Shown here piece after piece: positions 1 through 12,416 of a stretch of DNA of 64,000 bases. Position 1 is the stretch's first letter, and each line of letters starts with the position of its first letter. The DNA is taken from contig MU858146.1 of assembly GCA_033297075.1 (NCBI GenBank), positions 62,001-126,000 of the forward strand, in the 5' to 3' direction. Below the pieces are notes generated by a model, which had not been told where the DNA came from, ran no database searches, and saw only the letters and a program-made list of their open reading frames with translations. Made by a program: the position numbers and the translations under genes. This stretch comes from Rhypophila decipiens (lineage: Eukaryota; Ascomycota; Sordariomycetes; Sordariales; Naviculisporaceae).

Positions 1-1865
1 GGCGTGATGGCGATGCGCAGATCCATGCAGATGGTTGTGCGCAGCGTCTCGAGCAGCGTGACCAAGAGATCATCAGCCTCCTCGATCTCGTCCATATCCC
101 TGTGGTCCAAAAACTGCTTGATGGCGCTGATGATGGAGGCTTGGTGCTGGATAGGGGCGCCAGCTTCGATAAATCCTTCTACCGCCTTGACGCACGAGAC
201 TTGGACGAGCTCACTCTCGTCGGAAGTTATCGCGAGGATAGTGCGTTCAAACAAGGTCGAGGCCGGAGGGTAGGTAATGGCGAGGGTGCCAGCCGCAATG
301 AAACCCCTGGCCTTCAAAATAGGAGAATCGTGCTTGTCAATAGCATACTGCACGAGGCCCAGGTAGCCATGGGAGATGTGTTCAGGTACAGGCTTTTGCA
401 CGTCCAAAAAGTCCCTAAGGATGCCAGTGAACAGGTACAGGGCCGCCTCCTGCTTCCGCCAGTCGTCACCTGCATTGCCCTGAGCAAAGAGTGTAGTGGT
501 GTAGGCCCAAAGGGCCTCGAGGGCGTCAGCTTTCAGCCACTCCCCGATCTTGATTATCACGTCTCCGCAGGCAGTCCTCGCGGTGTAACTCGAGGATACC
601 GATGTCTCCTCGGCCAAGTAGAGTGAAACGTCAATGTCCCATAACCCTTCTTCCTCTTGAGTAATCTGGGAATACGCGACGAGCAGTTTCATGAGATCCA
701 AGGCCCAAGGCGTGTGTGTTATAGTGCCATGAGCAACCACCTGGGATTCGAGTTGCTTCTGCACGGGAGAGGCGCGTACGCATTGGTTGAGAAAATCGAG
801 TTCCTCCAAGACTAGGAAATCGAGCGTAAACGGCAGTCCGTCAATATCCTCGAGCCGCCCCTGAGCATCCGAGTCGATGAACAAGCCCTGGTACGAGGGC
901 TGTACTCTGGCCAGCTCCTGCCATGTTGCGCTAAACAAGTCGAAGCTCTTTGGCAAGAGCAACGTCTTGAAGACGTTTTTCACTTTGATAAGGGTCTTGA
1001 CCGCCTGTACTTTGAGCGCAATAGGCCCATACCACCCGTCCGCCTTGTCGTTCTCGGTCTGGGGCGGGAGCGGAGTCGAGATGACCAGCTCCAAGAATGG
1101 CAGCCAGGCCTTTAATACTTCGTCTGCAAACTGGCGAACTTCTTTCTTGTGGTCCTCCTTCACAATATCCATGAGATCGAAACAGCTTCGAAAGACGAGC
1201 ACGGCCAGAGCACGGTGCGTCTCCTTGCGGTTGGGGTTGGTAGCCACGTCGTGGCAGGCGCTGATTATATCACGCGCTACCGAAAAGAACTGCTCGTCAG
1301 ACAAGCTCTCTTCGACCAAGTCTTGCAGAATTCTCAGCGCGCCGTGGAGTTGCGCATCGGTGCCTTGGGGCATGACGGAGAGGACGCTCGGAAGCAGGGC
1401 GGGCCATTGTGAGGGAAAGTCGACCATGGCAATCTTGGAGACGACATAGCTGGTTGATTAGAGTTATGTCAGTAAGGAAATGACGCGTAAAGCAGCACAC
1501 ACGTGCATATTCATGATGACTGACCTTGCGGCAACCTTGAGCTTTCTCTCAGGTTCGGGACCGAGCACGAGTTCCAATATGCCTTGGCGGAGCGCCTCTT
1601 TTGCAACATCGGCGATGGGTATATGGGGACCATCGCCGCCTTCGGGACTCCAGTTTTCCTCGACAACCTTGCGTAAAGTCGTCAAGGCTGCCTGTCGGAT
1701 ATTCACACCCACCGCGGTGTGACTGCCGATGCGAAGGAGAGCCAGAGGATATTCTGGGTTGGTGCGGAGGTTTTTGAGATCGATCTCGGCTTGTTGGCGG
1801 GGTGCCTCCTCGTTCAGCTGAGTGTTTGCCAGCAGCTGGGCTACATGGTCGTCCATGGTGGCCAT
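1..1865 (-). CDS. KAP114: Importin-9 / Kap114-like karyopherin beta (partial, C-terminus outside window)
   Basis: Nuclear import receptor of the importin-beta family; yeast Kap114 and animal importin-9 carry histones and TBP into the nucleus in a Ran-dependent way. The start is at 1865 (MATMDDHVAQLL); a second in-frame ATG at 1856 has a strong GCCACCATGG context and may also be used. Exon 1 (1525-1865) encodes the N-terminal importin-N region, including a segment reading NPEYPLALLRIG and an IRQAALTTLRKVVEENW helix. A 75-bp intron (1450-1524, GTCAGT...CAG) is followed by SYVVSKIAMVDFPSQWPALLP, the W-P signature of HEAT repeat 3-4 in this family. The frame then stays open as alpha-helical HEAT-like repeats to base 1, so roughly 590 residues are visible of a protein usually near 1,000. 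The identity rests on the N-terminal pattern; importin-9 fits better than other karyopherins. It is divergent from REV7 across about 1 kb. Confidence 0.82.
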
Positions 1866-2868
1866 CCTCGCTATCGCTATCGCTAGCTCTGTGCTTAAGC
1901 AGTAGTGTGGTGTTTGTTTCGACAAGGTATACGGCGCGGCGGTGTACGACTGCTCGTTAGGAGCTGTCAAGGATCAAGGTTATCCGAGCAGAAGAAGCGT
2001 ATTTAAATCTAAGATCGGAAGCTTCAAGCATTCGTGGCGGGGGTGGGGTGCGCGTTTCTGCGGGGGCGGGGCGGGGTCTCAGACAACTATGTCAGAAGAT
2101 GGCTCTTGAAGAGGTTTTACAGAAACTTATCACATCTGTGTTTGGGTTCTCTTGAAGAATGAGACTACTATCATATTTCATCTCATGTTCGAGGGCCAAG
2201 ATGGGGAAGGATATTTGGGGATCGAATCCGAGACGCGTTGTATTGCTGGGGTCCGGGGTCCAAGAGGTCCACAATCGCGGGGTTTGAGGGAAAGCCTGCC
2301 TGAGGCACCACACCTTACACAAAATGAGGTATCCGGAAACTGGGAACTCGTCCTAAAGATGGGGTGTGAAAATAATAAAAACAACTTGAAGGCCTTTTCA
2401 TTATCCAAGACAGGCCGTAGGAAGAATTAATGCACGTATTATAAATTAGCTTCTTAAGCTCTATTCTAGAAGCTTCTTTTTATTACGTATTTCAAGTCCC
2501 TTTAACGCATCTAAGAGATTAAATATATGCATATATTGGGACTGGTAAAGGTTTACGGATTTTAAGTCATTTCACATCCCATTTTTCGACCCAGTTAAGC
2601 GTGAACCTTTTCTTAAATTGTATGATCCTTGAGATCTGACCAGTCACATGCTCTCGCGTTTTGGATTGTTCATCAAGGCCCTCTTCGCGTCCATGTCGCT
2701 GGCCAAGACCCCGCGATTGATGTCCTCTCACCGGTCGTGAGACCGAGACAACAAAGCCTGCGCCAAGCCGAAATGAAAGACATTCCATGAATTCCGTGTT
2801 GACAACCCACTTCCTGGGTTTGCTCTCATTTTCCACACTAACAGCTCCCGGTCCATGCCATCACCACC
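1866..2868. other. Intergenic, divergent promoter region of importin-9 and REV7
   Basis: No supported gene. About 2450-2545 is conspicuously AT-rich and TA-rich compared with its surroundings, with repeated AAGCTTCT-like words. It could be a decayed repeat. The rest must contain both promoters; I see no clear TATA element. Confidence 0.5.
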
Positions 2869-3947
2869 ATGCCGCCCCCAGTCCCAGGCCAGCCGACGAC
2901 GACAACAGTAGACGAAGCCCATGTGCTTCTCACGTCGTTCAACTCCTTTCTGACAGTCGCCGTTCACAACATCCTCTTTTACCGAAACATCTATCCCCAG
3001 GACACATTCCTCACCGCCAAGGCGTTTAACCTTCCCGTCCATCAAAACCGCCATCCCAAGGTGTGCTCATGGATCAACGATGCCGTTTCCGCCGTGGGCG
3101 AGCAGATTGCCGGTGGGAACGTAGCCCGTGTTGCAGTAGTCATCCACTCTCCAATGCACACCATCTACCCTTCATTTGCATCATCTCGGTCGCCAGCCAA
3201 GGGCAGCAACCAAAATGAAAAAGACGACGATAACGAGGACGACGACCAAGATGAAGATATCCCCATGACAGGAGATAGCAGCTTACAATCACAATCTCAA
3301 CAATACCCCTTCTCCTCCTCAGATCCCCTCTCCTCCATAAGCCCCGGATCAGTCCTCGAGCGCTGGATGTTCGACGTGAGCAGGTTTCCCTCCTGGCCAG
3401 GCGGCGCCAAGGCCATCAAGACCTTTGAGCGAGTCATCCGCAACGAAGGCAAGCGCGAGGAGAGCCGTGATCGTCCCGGCAGCGCATTCATCACCTCCCA
3501 GCAGGGCGGGAACGTCTCCTGGCCCGACGTGGACGAGCAGCTGCGCGGGGCGCTGAGACGCATGACGTATGCGGCTGAGAAGATGGACCCTTTGCCCGAG
3601 GGTTGTACCTTTACCGTGGCGGTGGAGTTGAGGGATGAAGGCGTTGCGCCGATTGGGGTGAGTTGTTTTTTTGCCAGTATTTTGAGAGATTTCACATGCT
3701 TTTTTTTTTTGGAGATCTAACAAGAGAGAAAAAATGGCCACAGTATCCCCAGGCATGGATCCCATCACAGCCAAACTTGCAACCAGAATCCAGACACATC
3801 GCAACGCAGGGTGATGATTTGGGCGGCGCCAAGACCACGCCGATTCGGTCGGTTGGAGCAGGGCCATTGTACTTTGAGTGCTGGTTGGAAGAGGGCAAGG
3901 CGAAGAAGGTTCTTTCTGCCAGGGCCACCTATGAGGATCCTCCATAA
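2869..3947 (+). CDS. REV7: DNA polymerase zeta processivity subunit Rev7 (HORMA domain, MAD2B-like)
   Basis: Non-catalytic subunit of the translesion polymerase zeta, which bridges Rev3 and Rev1. Two exons: 2869-3657 and 3744-3947, with an 86-bp intron (GTGAGT...CAG) in phase 0, giving 330 residues. The HORMA fold is recognisable from the N-terminal helix (AHVLLTSFNSFLTVAVHNIL, then YRNIYPQDTF), a VARVAVVIHSP strand, the VLERWMFDV core segment and the C-terminal YPQAWIPSQPNLQ followed by LYFECWLEE, which is the seatbelt region. Between the first strands and VLERW lies an insertion of about 55 residues, highly acidic (runs of D and E) and then Ser/Gln-rich, probably a disordered loop. An alternative acceptor 9 bp downstream (after 3752) would remove three residues. 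Mad2 itself is less likely because VLERWMFDV and the C-terminal strands are Rev7-like. Confidence 0.85.
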
Positions 3948-4721
3948 GCTTTCATGAATCATGTCCTTCAAGTCGACATCTTTCAGTTCTGCATTAATAT
4001 ACCCTTAAATCTGCAATCCTCTTTGATGTCATTGTCTCTTTGATCTGCCTCATTCCTCTACTGTTGAGTGAGTAATGGGACCATGCATGTCGTCTACCAC
4101 ATCACATGCAAACGAAAGAAAGCAGCTCATATGTCGAAAAGGCATTGTCCATCTTACTCATCTTGCTGTGCTCAGCTCACTCGCCATAATTGTATGGCAT
4201 CCTTTAGAGGCACGTGCAAGTAAATGTGTTTCTTTCTGCAACAAAAGCGCGTTGGTAAATTCACTGATAGGCCTAACAAGTAAACCATGTTCAACTAGAT
4301 ACGGTATACCAACTTGACCATCTATCGTGGAATGGTCTAAACCTGGCGCAGCAAAGATAAAAGACAAAACTGGAGATCTTCAAGTCGTGAGCTGATATTC
4401 ACTACCTAAGGTGACTTCGTAATAAAAATAACAGCTCACTCCTGACTGGCAGTAATCTCATATGTCTTCTGAGCGCTGGGCCCAGACATGGCGACTTGCC
4501 CTGATACCGAGAAGCCCATCTCAGACATGTCGAGTATAAAAGAACAAATTCCATAACATAACGCATGACTTCGTGACAATTCATTCCTTCCTTTTCCCAA
4601 ATAACGCCCAAGTGCATGAGATGACCCGACCCAAGAATGCCACCCTTGACGCAGACCCCATCCCAAAACAAGACAGCCATGATGCAAAGCCTTCCACTTC
4701 AAACAAGGACCAGAAAGAGAA
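3948..4721. other. Intergenic between convergent REV7 and PI31-like gene
   Basis: Both flanking genes end here, so this stretch holds two 3' untranslated regions. No ORF with coding character or RNA gene was seen. Confidence 0.5.
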
Positions 4722-6015
4722 TCAAATGATACCCCCAAACCCGCCTCCAAATCCCCCCGAGCCTCCCCTTCCACCTCGTCCGCCGCCGCCCCCACCAAAG
4801 CGAGGGAACCCCCCCGGACCAACAGGATCATACCTAGCACCAGGAGGAACCTGCGAATTGTATCCCTCATCACCATGGCCCCCAGGTCCTCTAAAGAGCG
4901 GATCATCAAAAGTAGGCTGCATCCCGCCAGTCCGTCCACCAGGTCTCTGCAGTCCGCCAGGTACAAACGAGCCTCTAATCGGATCGTTTGGCCCTAGTCC
5001 AGCAGGGAACAGGTCACTTCTTCCGTAGTCCGCTAGTCCACCACCTTGAAACCCTCCGAGGGGCATAACGCCCGTTCCAGCACCACCTCCAAGGGGAATA
5101 AGGCCTCCTCTAGTCGGGCTATTGACCTCGTACTCGTCTTCAAAATCGGGAGGTGGGAAATCACCCGCTGGAATAGGCCGTCTTGGCGGAGCAGCGAGTG
5201 GATCATTGTGCGGGAAGTACGGGTTTGGTTGGCCTGGTCGTGGTACTTCACCTGGCTGGTTCGGCACTTGCGGAGGTGGCTGTCTCGCTCCGGACCCGGC
5301 TCGTCCAGCTGCATCGGCGTCTTGACGCGCGGCTATATCATCGGGGTCTTGTTCTTCTGTCCAGCCGTCTTTGTAATATCCTGGTAGCAGTTTCTGGATT
5401 ATCTTGATCTTGAAGAGGAATGCGAGATCTTCCATTCGCTCCCGGGACATAAATACCCGGCGGAGCTTCTCTTCCAGGTCGTGGAGGTCGTTGGTTGGTT
5501 TGTCGGACGAGGAGGAAGTTGTGGTTGTCGTTGCGCGGACGGGCAAAGCGGCAGAGGAGATGTATTCCCTTGATTTGAGCTCCATGTGGGCGATGCGCTC
5601 GTCGCCGACTGCGAGGCCCCGGATCTCGACCTTGCTGCCTAGTCTGTCGATTCGAAGGACAAAGTTCATGGATGATTGGGTGTGTGCGTAGAGGAAGGAG
5701 TGGTTGTTGAGGCCATTGTTCCAGGACGGGAGGAGTTGCGGGTCTGAGTCCCGGAGTTCGGATTCTGTTTGAGAAGAGAGGGTTAGTTGACGGTGGTGGT
5801 GATGGACGGGGGTAGGTTGACGTACCAATCTTGGAGTTGCGATCTTCCTCGAATCCGAGCAACCTGAAGCCGGCTTTCCTCATGCAGGAATGGACGAATA
5901 GTGCGATCGCGTCCAGCGAGCTGCTCAGGTCGGATGTATCATCTTGATGAGTTGGCAACACTGTCGCCATGTCGGCGAGCAGCGCATCCGGGTGGAGGAC
6001 GCTTTCGCGGGGCAT
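4722..6015 (-). CDS. Proteasome inhibitor/regulator PI31-like protein (Fub1-type)
   Basis: PI31 family proteins bind the 20S proteasome and modulate its activity and assembly. Two exons, 5826-6015 and 4722-5764, are separated by a 61-bp intron (GTACGT...CAG, phase 1), giving 410 residues. The N-terminal half matches the PI31 N-terminal domain: MRKAGFRLLGFEEDR, then SFLYAHTQSSMNFVLRIDRLG and the helix around LEEKLRRVF. The C-terminal third is the proline/glycine-rich tail typical of PI31, containing DPLAAPPRRPIPAGDF, DYGRSDLFPAG and the hallmark GARYDPVGPGG close to the end, finishing in RGG/FGG repeats. Glycine-rich composition of the tail makes an RNA-binding RGG protein a superficial alternative, but the N-terminal domain and the ARYDPVGP motif point to PI31. 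It has a divergent upstream region of about 1.5 kb. Confidence 0.85.
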
Positions 6016-7577
6016 GATGACCGCTCGATCCGTTCCGTGTTGGCGATATGGTTGTCAAACTTTCAAAAAGAGAAGGTCGGCTAGTATGGTGGTGATTCTC
6101 TTTGTTGATTGATTGTGTTGTGGTGGATGGTGTGAAAAAGACAAAGTTCGGGAAAAGGTAAAGCTTATGGTTGATATAGCCGTCGAGGCGCACAATTGAG
6201 CAAACACGCTGGACGTCATCAAAGGAGGGGCCTGGAGGAGGAGCTTGGGCCCCAATCATTCCCTGGGAGAGGGGCCGGCTCGGCAAAACAGGGGTGACAG
6301 ATTAGCGGCCGTTGGGGAACTTGGGGTTCTCGGTCTAACCTAAAATGGATATAAGTGGTAAGGAAAAAGGAAGACGGAATATGCAATTCTTGAGATTCCT
6401 GCCTTCAATACCTCCCTCCCGCCTTTGTTTCCTCTCGCTGATACATGAAATTCAAATATATACAAGGTCTAGTTGTAGCCTGGGGAGTCATACTTCCTCC
6501 TTGCACTGTGTTGCCCGCCTGCCGTACGGATTTCACTTTCTCCCTTCACAGAGGCTAGCACTTACACAATCTAACATTCCTGCAAGATTTGACTTGCAAT
6601 TCACGTATCTCTCTTCATGCAGCTGAATTTGGGTTGATCAATATGGCGATGTGGTTGTTCTAATTTGAGTCCGCTTTTCTGAGGCATACGCTGCTCATGC
6701 TGGCGCCACCGAACTTTTCAACTCTCTCACTTTTACGCCAGATACGGATATGAATAACTCCCGTCTGGGCCATTATTACTCAAACGCTTATCGTAACCTA
6801 TCTGCAAAGTTAAACTGACCAACCTTTGTGGCCGTGTGGCATAAACAACGATGCCTAAATTAAGTGATTGAACTTGGAGTTGATTAGCTCATGTCTCACT
6901 TATACCACCATCTCTTCGACCATATAATCATTCTCAGTTCTTTATATACCTATTATTGGGCGGATCCATCCATCCATCTATCTACCACTAAGCCAAGCAC
7001 GCCTTTCGGTGATGTGCATGTCATCTTTGGCTGTTTGGTTCAGTGGGTTCATCACCTAGTCTCATGACCTTTGTGTTGCCGTATCATTAGCAGTTAGTGC
7101 CTCTGACGACAGTATTTCATGTCCAAATCAGCTTTGGGAAGCTCATGTACGTCATTGTAGTCCATGGCCTGGTGTAAGATGGCTATCGCCAAGGCTGTCC
7201 TCTCACAACATGAACGCCCTTTCATGATTCAAAACAGGCGTATTATACTATCATCGTTCACATATTCGCTCTCAAATAGACCTCAAATCACCAATACTCA
7301 CGCCTCATGCTTTGAGTCAAAATACATATCATCACAAATCAAGCAGGTTCAATAATACTTCCGCGGCAACGTATATTCCTCGTCAGGACAATGCCTGTGC
7401 TCTATCTAAGAGACCCTAGTTGGCCCTTTCCGACGTGTGCCTTTGGCCCCTTATACACCTTATCAAACTGCCATATAGCCTTCCTATCCCATCCTGCACC
7501 CCCCAAGCATATCCAGATAGGCGTCCCCGAACATCAGTACATACGTCCCAAGGATCCTATATATGCCTGTCAAGGCC
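6016..7577. other. Intergenic, no gene seen
   Basis: Upstream region of the PI31-like gene and downstream region of the next minus-strand gene. Small ORFs only, none with family resemblance or splice support. Confidence 0.5.
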
Positions 7578-8993
7578 TCACATAAAGTGGACAAAGGGTT
7601 CGGCGTTGGGCGACAGGTCCTTGCGGATGTACAAGGCATCCCCGTTGGAAAGCACCGCCGGCTTGCTGGCGGGCAGGACCGGCAGCGACTTGCTGCCGGT
7701 TTCGCGGCGCAGATCCATGCAGTACTTGAGATAGCCAAGGGGGGATCTGACGTGGTCTGGGATGGAGATGGCGACGGGGGTGCCGCAGGCGGTTGGCTTC
7801 CTGGATGGAAAGACGTCGGTCAGTATTGTGTTCAGCAAAAAGGAGAGTTTAACTAAGCACTTACCCCTTGTCATTCTCTCTGGGAACCTCCTGGAGCGTG
7901 TTGCTGCCCTCCAGCTTGACATGAGGGCTCCGAGAACATCCGACGTGGTGCTTGTAGTCGGTGTAGGGGTCGTCGGCGAGAATGACAGCCGGGTTGACGG
8001 GCATTCGGCAGGAACCACGGCCGGAAATGCCCGTGTAGCGATTCTTTGCGTCGTATACGAAATGGTTGTACAAAGGATCGAAGCAGTGGCAGTGGGACCC
8101 GTGCTTGTCACGGGGGGAGGTCGGAACTTGATGCTCGTTCTGAGCAGAGATCTCAAACCCAACGACGGCTGTCCCAGACTTTTGATCCAGGAGGTGCTTG
8201 CGGAGACTCTTGAGGACATAGATCTCATCATCCGACAGGCCGCTGTCGGTGAAGAAGATGCAGAACCAGCGCTCCTCGGCCTCGCAGGCCCGGCGAGGAA
8301 TGATGCCTTGATTTTGGGGGACCGTCACCCCAGTTGCGCCGTTGACGGTCAGATGCTCGAAGAAGAGGAGCATGACGGCGTAACGGACCATGCTCCTGAT
8401 TCCCTCGTCCTGGGTCATGCGGGTGAAAAGCCAGGCGCAGAGATCGTCAGCTGTCGTTTCCTTGGGGTCCCACTCTTCATGGTAGACAAATCGGAAGGTG
8501 CCGAGGTTGAAGCAGTGTGCTTCGTGGATGCGGAAGGCATCTGGGGCCCTGAGAATGGGCACGCACATGTCGCGGACCCGGTCGAGCCAGACGAGACGCA
8601 CGCATGCCTGGACGCGAAGAAATGTGCGCAGGATAAAGTCGATCGGGGCAACGCTGGCGATACGCTGGGGTCTGAAGATGGCGAAGGGGTTCACCCCGAA
8701 CGGATTCGGGGGGTTGGGGGGTCCTGGGAGGGGCAACATTGGATAGCGAGAGAATGGGGTGTTGAAGTCGAGTTCGGCGTAGATGGTTACCATCCACTTG
8801 GACTCGAATCGCTGGAATGCAGAGTCTGAGTATTTATGTTCACTCGGGTCCCTGAAGATGGTAAGGTCAGAAAAGCTCAGGAATGACCAGAATGCGGGGA
8901 TAGGTTCAATGTCTGTTCAATAGGGGTGAAATGTGCTTACAGGATGTCATCCTCATTCGACCTCTTTGGCGCGTTGGAGGCACCGGGCGCCAT
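7578..8993 (-). CDS. Conserved-looking hypothetical protein, three exons
   Basis: I do not recognise this protein. Three exons (8941-8993, 7865-8851, 7578-7800) join through introns of 89 bp (8852-8940) and 64 bp (7801-7864), each GTAAG...CAG, giving 420 residues with frame kept throughout. The start MAPGASNAPKRSNEDD is chosen because the short first exon has a clean GTAAGC donor and joins to an open frame reading SEHKYSDSAFQRFESKW. The body is rich in Phe, His, Cys, Arg and Pro, with a proline-rich stretch near residue 60 (LPLPGPPNPPNPFG) and a Cys/His cluster (HGSHCHCFDPLYNHF) about two-thirds along that could bind metal. No signal peptide, membrane segment or coiled coil is evident. The consistent splicing suggests a real gene; its restriction to fungi or to this lineage cannot be judged here. 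Confidence 0.65.
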
Positions 8994-11900
8994 GTTTGTT
9001 CGGATGTGTAAACTGTTTCTTGGATGAACCCGCAGAGATGGTAATGGTGAAGGTTTGCCGCTCATGCCAAAACAAACCGGGGGACAGGAGGAAATAAAAG
9101 TTGAAGCTTTCTTTTGAAGAGGATATGATAACAACTTGGAGGATAAGACTGCTTCTCAAGAAGATGATGATGAGAGAGGGTGAGGCGAAGGGCTCGGAAA
9201 GTGATCCGGTTCAAGAAGAGGATCGTGACAGCTGAATCGGTTAGAAAGAGAGTTGGGAGGATAAAGGGAAGAGGAGGGTCAATTTATAGCTGACCGCAGA
9301 GTTTTCCAGCATCACGGCGTTGGTCAGAGCTTTGACTCGGACTGCTGGCAGAACATGGGACCAGAGACGAAAGGGCACCCATTTTCCTGGCTGCCTGAAG
9401 TCCCCTTCATTCAGTCATTTCGTCTAATTCTCCTAGACGAGCCTTTTTCATGGCCAGTGGTTCTGAAACCAAAGCTTGCCCTTGTGGTCAATAGATCAAT
9501 TCATGAACATTGTCAACAATATGACCTGCGCCCAGGCTGTGATTAGGACGACACCTTCGTCGAGAATATGAGCTGGGAGTAAGTCATCGTTATCCAAAGA
9601 ACAATGGACCCATAGCTTTGCCCGTAGTGGAGTTCATCATCTTGATTATTGAGAAATGGTACAACAGAGGCTCTGGATGCCTTGCTTATATCTTGACCTG
9701 CTTTAAGTACACACGAAACTATTCACTGGCGATAGAAACAGGTAGACTTGTTATCAAGTCACGAGATATTCCCAATTTCAACTAGTTCTCAGCCCCTCTA
9801 CTCCGTCATCCTTTTATATGCTGTAGCAATTCAACTCGCAGCGTGCAATAGTTAGCCTTCCCCGGGTTATTAGCTGTTTTCCACTGAATATGGTGACCTG
9901 GGAAGTCACGATGGACTGTTCTCCGCCGCAAAAATTGATTCAAGTCCCGGGTATTGGATCTGAGAATCCAGTCCCGCTGCCGTTTCCTCCTCGGTGAGTC
10001 ACATTGCCAAAGACACAAGAGCAAGCCACGAAAAGGGCAATCATTGGCATTGACGCACACCCTCTCCTTCGCCGTTCCTGAGAAAAGGCCAGAGAGACTT
10101 CGCAGAGCCGTCTTCAGCTGTGCTCTCAATATATATGTGATGATCCAATCTTTCTATGACTAATCTGTAGAACTGTTCAACATCGGACAGTGCCCTCTGG
10201 GCGAAAGGGTAAGTTATTGGCCAGGATGTGCCGTACAAGGGGCGTGCCGTGACCAATTCTCCCCCACCTGAGAGTGCCCCTAGCTTCAACGACCGTGCTG
10301 GAAGGGCTGCAGTGTCCGACAGACTAGGTAGAGGCGGGGACCAGAGAATTTTTCTTCCATACACTGTCCTTTGCTCCTTCCTTGAAAGGCGGTTCCGTAA
10401 CGAGCTCACTTAGATCAGGTGGAAACTTTCTTTTCACGCTCCTTTTTTTTTTCAACCCACAACAATTTCATTTCCCACATCACCAAACCATTCAATGGAC
10501 TCAATCAACCACCAAGACCATTGCCAAAGAACTTCCTCTAGCACAAACAACTCGGATTTGATTTCGAAGTACAGAATCAATTCCAGTCAGCCTCGGCTTG
10601 GCAGCTACGGCCTTGTAGCCACTGCTGAGAGGTTTGTGCTTCATCCCCTCGAAGCCTCTTTTTCAAATCTAACAATCCAAGCAGCACTAGGAAGTGTTTT
10701 GATTGAGCAATCACTACGAACATACCCTTGGAGTCTCCTCCCCGAGCTACCCAGCTGGCCTCCAAGGCGCACCCCCTCACGTTTGACCTCACGTCCCTCG
10801 ACTCCATCACTAAATAGCTCCAAGCATCGCCAGGAGCTGAGAACAAAACATATTCCAGCGCCTTTTCATTCGGAAAAGGAACATATTGAGCCATCTGGAG
10901 AGCTCAATTGCCGCCGACAAACTTGGACACAGCCGAGGCTTGAGGGAGCGCAGGGCTCTGTTCAATCACCGCCCTCCACAAGATCTTGGATTTGGGCTGT
11001 GCCTGCTCCTCTCCTCACTCATAGTCGGCAACTGGCGAATCCTGAGCATTCAGGCCACCGCCTGGCACCTCCTTTTCTTCTCTACAGCTTTTCGGTGCTT
11101 GTCAGCGGTACCAGCACAGAGTTCTTTTCGACTTCCAGACTGGCTCTCCTGCATAGAACGTTTCAAAGCAAAACGAGGATCGCCAATACACTCTTCGCTC
11201 AGCCGCTCATATCCGAGGTGTAAGGAAGAGTTCTGCTCCCCATCAGCACAACGAAATCAAACATCGATAAGCATGGCATCGTGCCCCACTATTGTTGAAG
11301 TGATGGAAAACATCACCCACCAGTTTTCACTAGTTGAGAGCACTGAGCAATCAGCCGTCCTCAAAGAACCAGTACTCGTTGCAAGGGACCTGGTCAGAGT
11401 CGAGGCACTCTCCACAAGCAGCCTTGTCCACTGTTTATCATTACATTATTCTCTCGACTCACAAAGATAAACACCATTGGCGAGTTTGACCAGCCTCGTG
11501 ACTCCCGGGTCTCGCGCAATTGTTGGCGGCTGTGTTCGTTATACTTTCAAGGCTTCCTTGCGTCAAGCCCTGTCGGCATGTTGCTCTGCATTACTGGCAC
11601 GTTCTCGGTGACTGGCTGCTCTTCGGTTGCTTGTGCACCTGCGAAGGTTCTCCGAACAAGCATCAGCTGATTTCCCGATCAACCTTGACTTTTGGGAGGC
11701 AAATTCTACCGTCGGCGGCATCGGCCTTGGCACCGACGACCTTGGTCAGCGCGTCGGCGTGGAACGCTCGGACCGAGAGCCGTTTCCTGTCGCCTACTCC
11801 TCAGGGCGTCGTTTCTACCTTGAGGTCGGGGTATGGGTGGGACGCTTGAGCGTAAATCCGAGCAATCGGCCAATCCATGTCCCGGTTGGTATGGTCTGGG

Positions 11901-12340
11901 TCATACCTGACCAGCCTCCGGGACTGGAAGGGAACGCCATCACTCGCGTACTTGCACTTCTTCGGACACCATCTGCCAATCCACATCAGCCGCAGCGGGA
12001 CCTGTCACGGTCACAGTGACGAAGATTCCTACTCCTGGCAAGACCAATCTCCGGGACTGGAATATCAAGACCAAGTCCGGTTGGCAGGAACCTCAACCCA
12101 AAGGTTGGCAAAACCCATTGCTCCAAGATTGAAGCAAAAGATGGCTGGCGTTTGGGCCATGCTCGATGACAATATGTTCTGTCGCCTGGACCGATAACAC
12201 TTGCGAGGCGGCTTCTTGCCGGGCTGTTGTGCCTCCTGTCTCCATCATGGTGCTCAACCCGCCCCGCAGCTTTACCAAGCGCATCCTCCGCTGGATGGTT
12301 CAAGCCGCTGCTCATAACTAATGAGTCCGAACCTGTTCAA
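8994..12340. other. Long gene-poor interval
   Basis: About 3.3 kb between the hypothetical gene and the first relic. Several overlapping ORFs occur on both strands around 10.5-11.5 kb (up to 242 codons), but their composition is Ser/Pro/Arg-biased, no intron consensus joins them, and none resembles a family. I treat them as chance ORFs. Confidence 0.45.
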
Positions 12341-12416
12341 GGCCAGCGACCGTTCGTGGTGTTTCTGGAAGGTGTGGGAGCAGGTTTGTCGGTCGAAACC
12401 GAACCTTTTTGCCGCC
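12341..12416. repeat. Stray copy of an internal segment of the 16.7-18.4 kb kinase-like gene
   Basis: This ~75-bp stretch is nearly the same as 17596-17670, an interior part of the fructosamine-kinase-like gene, in the same orientation. I count about five substitutions plus small differences at the right end, so roughly 90% identity. Similarity fades outside these limits on both sides. The copy has no open context and is a fragment, not a gene. Confidence 0.75.

Noticed and set aside
7761..8829. Plus-strand ORF of 355 codons
   Set aside because: It is the antisense shadow of the spliced minus-strand gene at 7578-8993; the plus frame has no family resemblance.
9930..10000. GATTCAAGTCCCGG, a B-box-like word
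   Set aside because: No T stem, anticodon stem or acceptor stem around it on either strand.
10495..11470. Overlapping plus-strand ORFs of 242 and 194 codons, and a minus ORF of 105 codons at 10577-10894
   Set aside because: Two long frames over the same bases on one strand cannot both be real; composition is biased, no family resemblance and no consistent splice sites.
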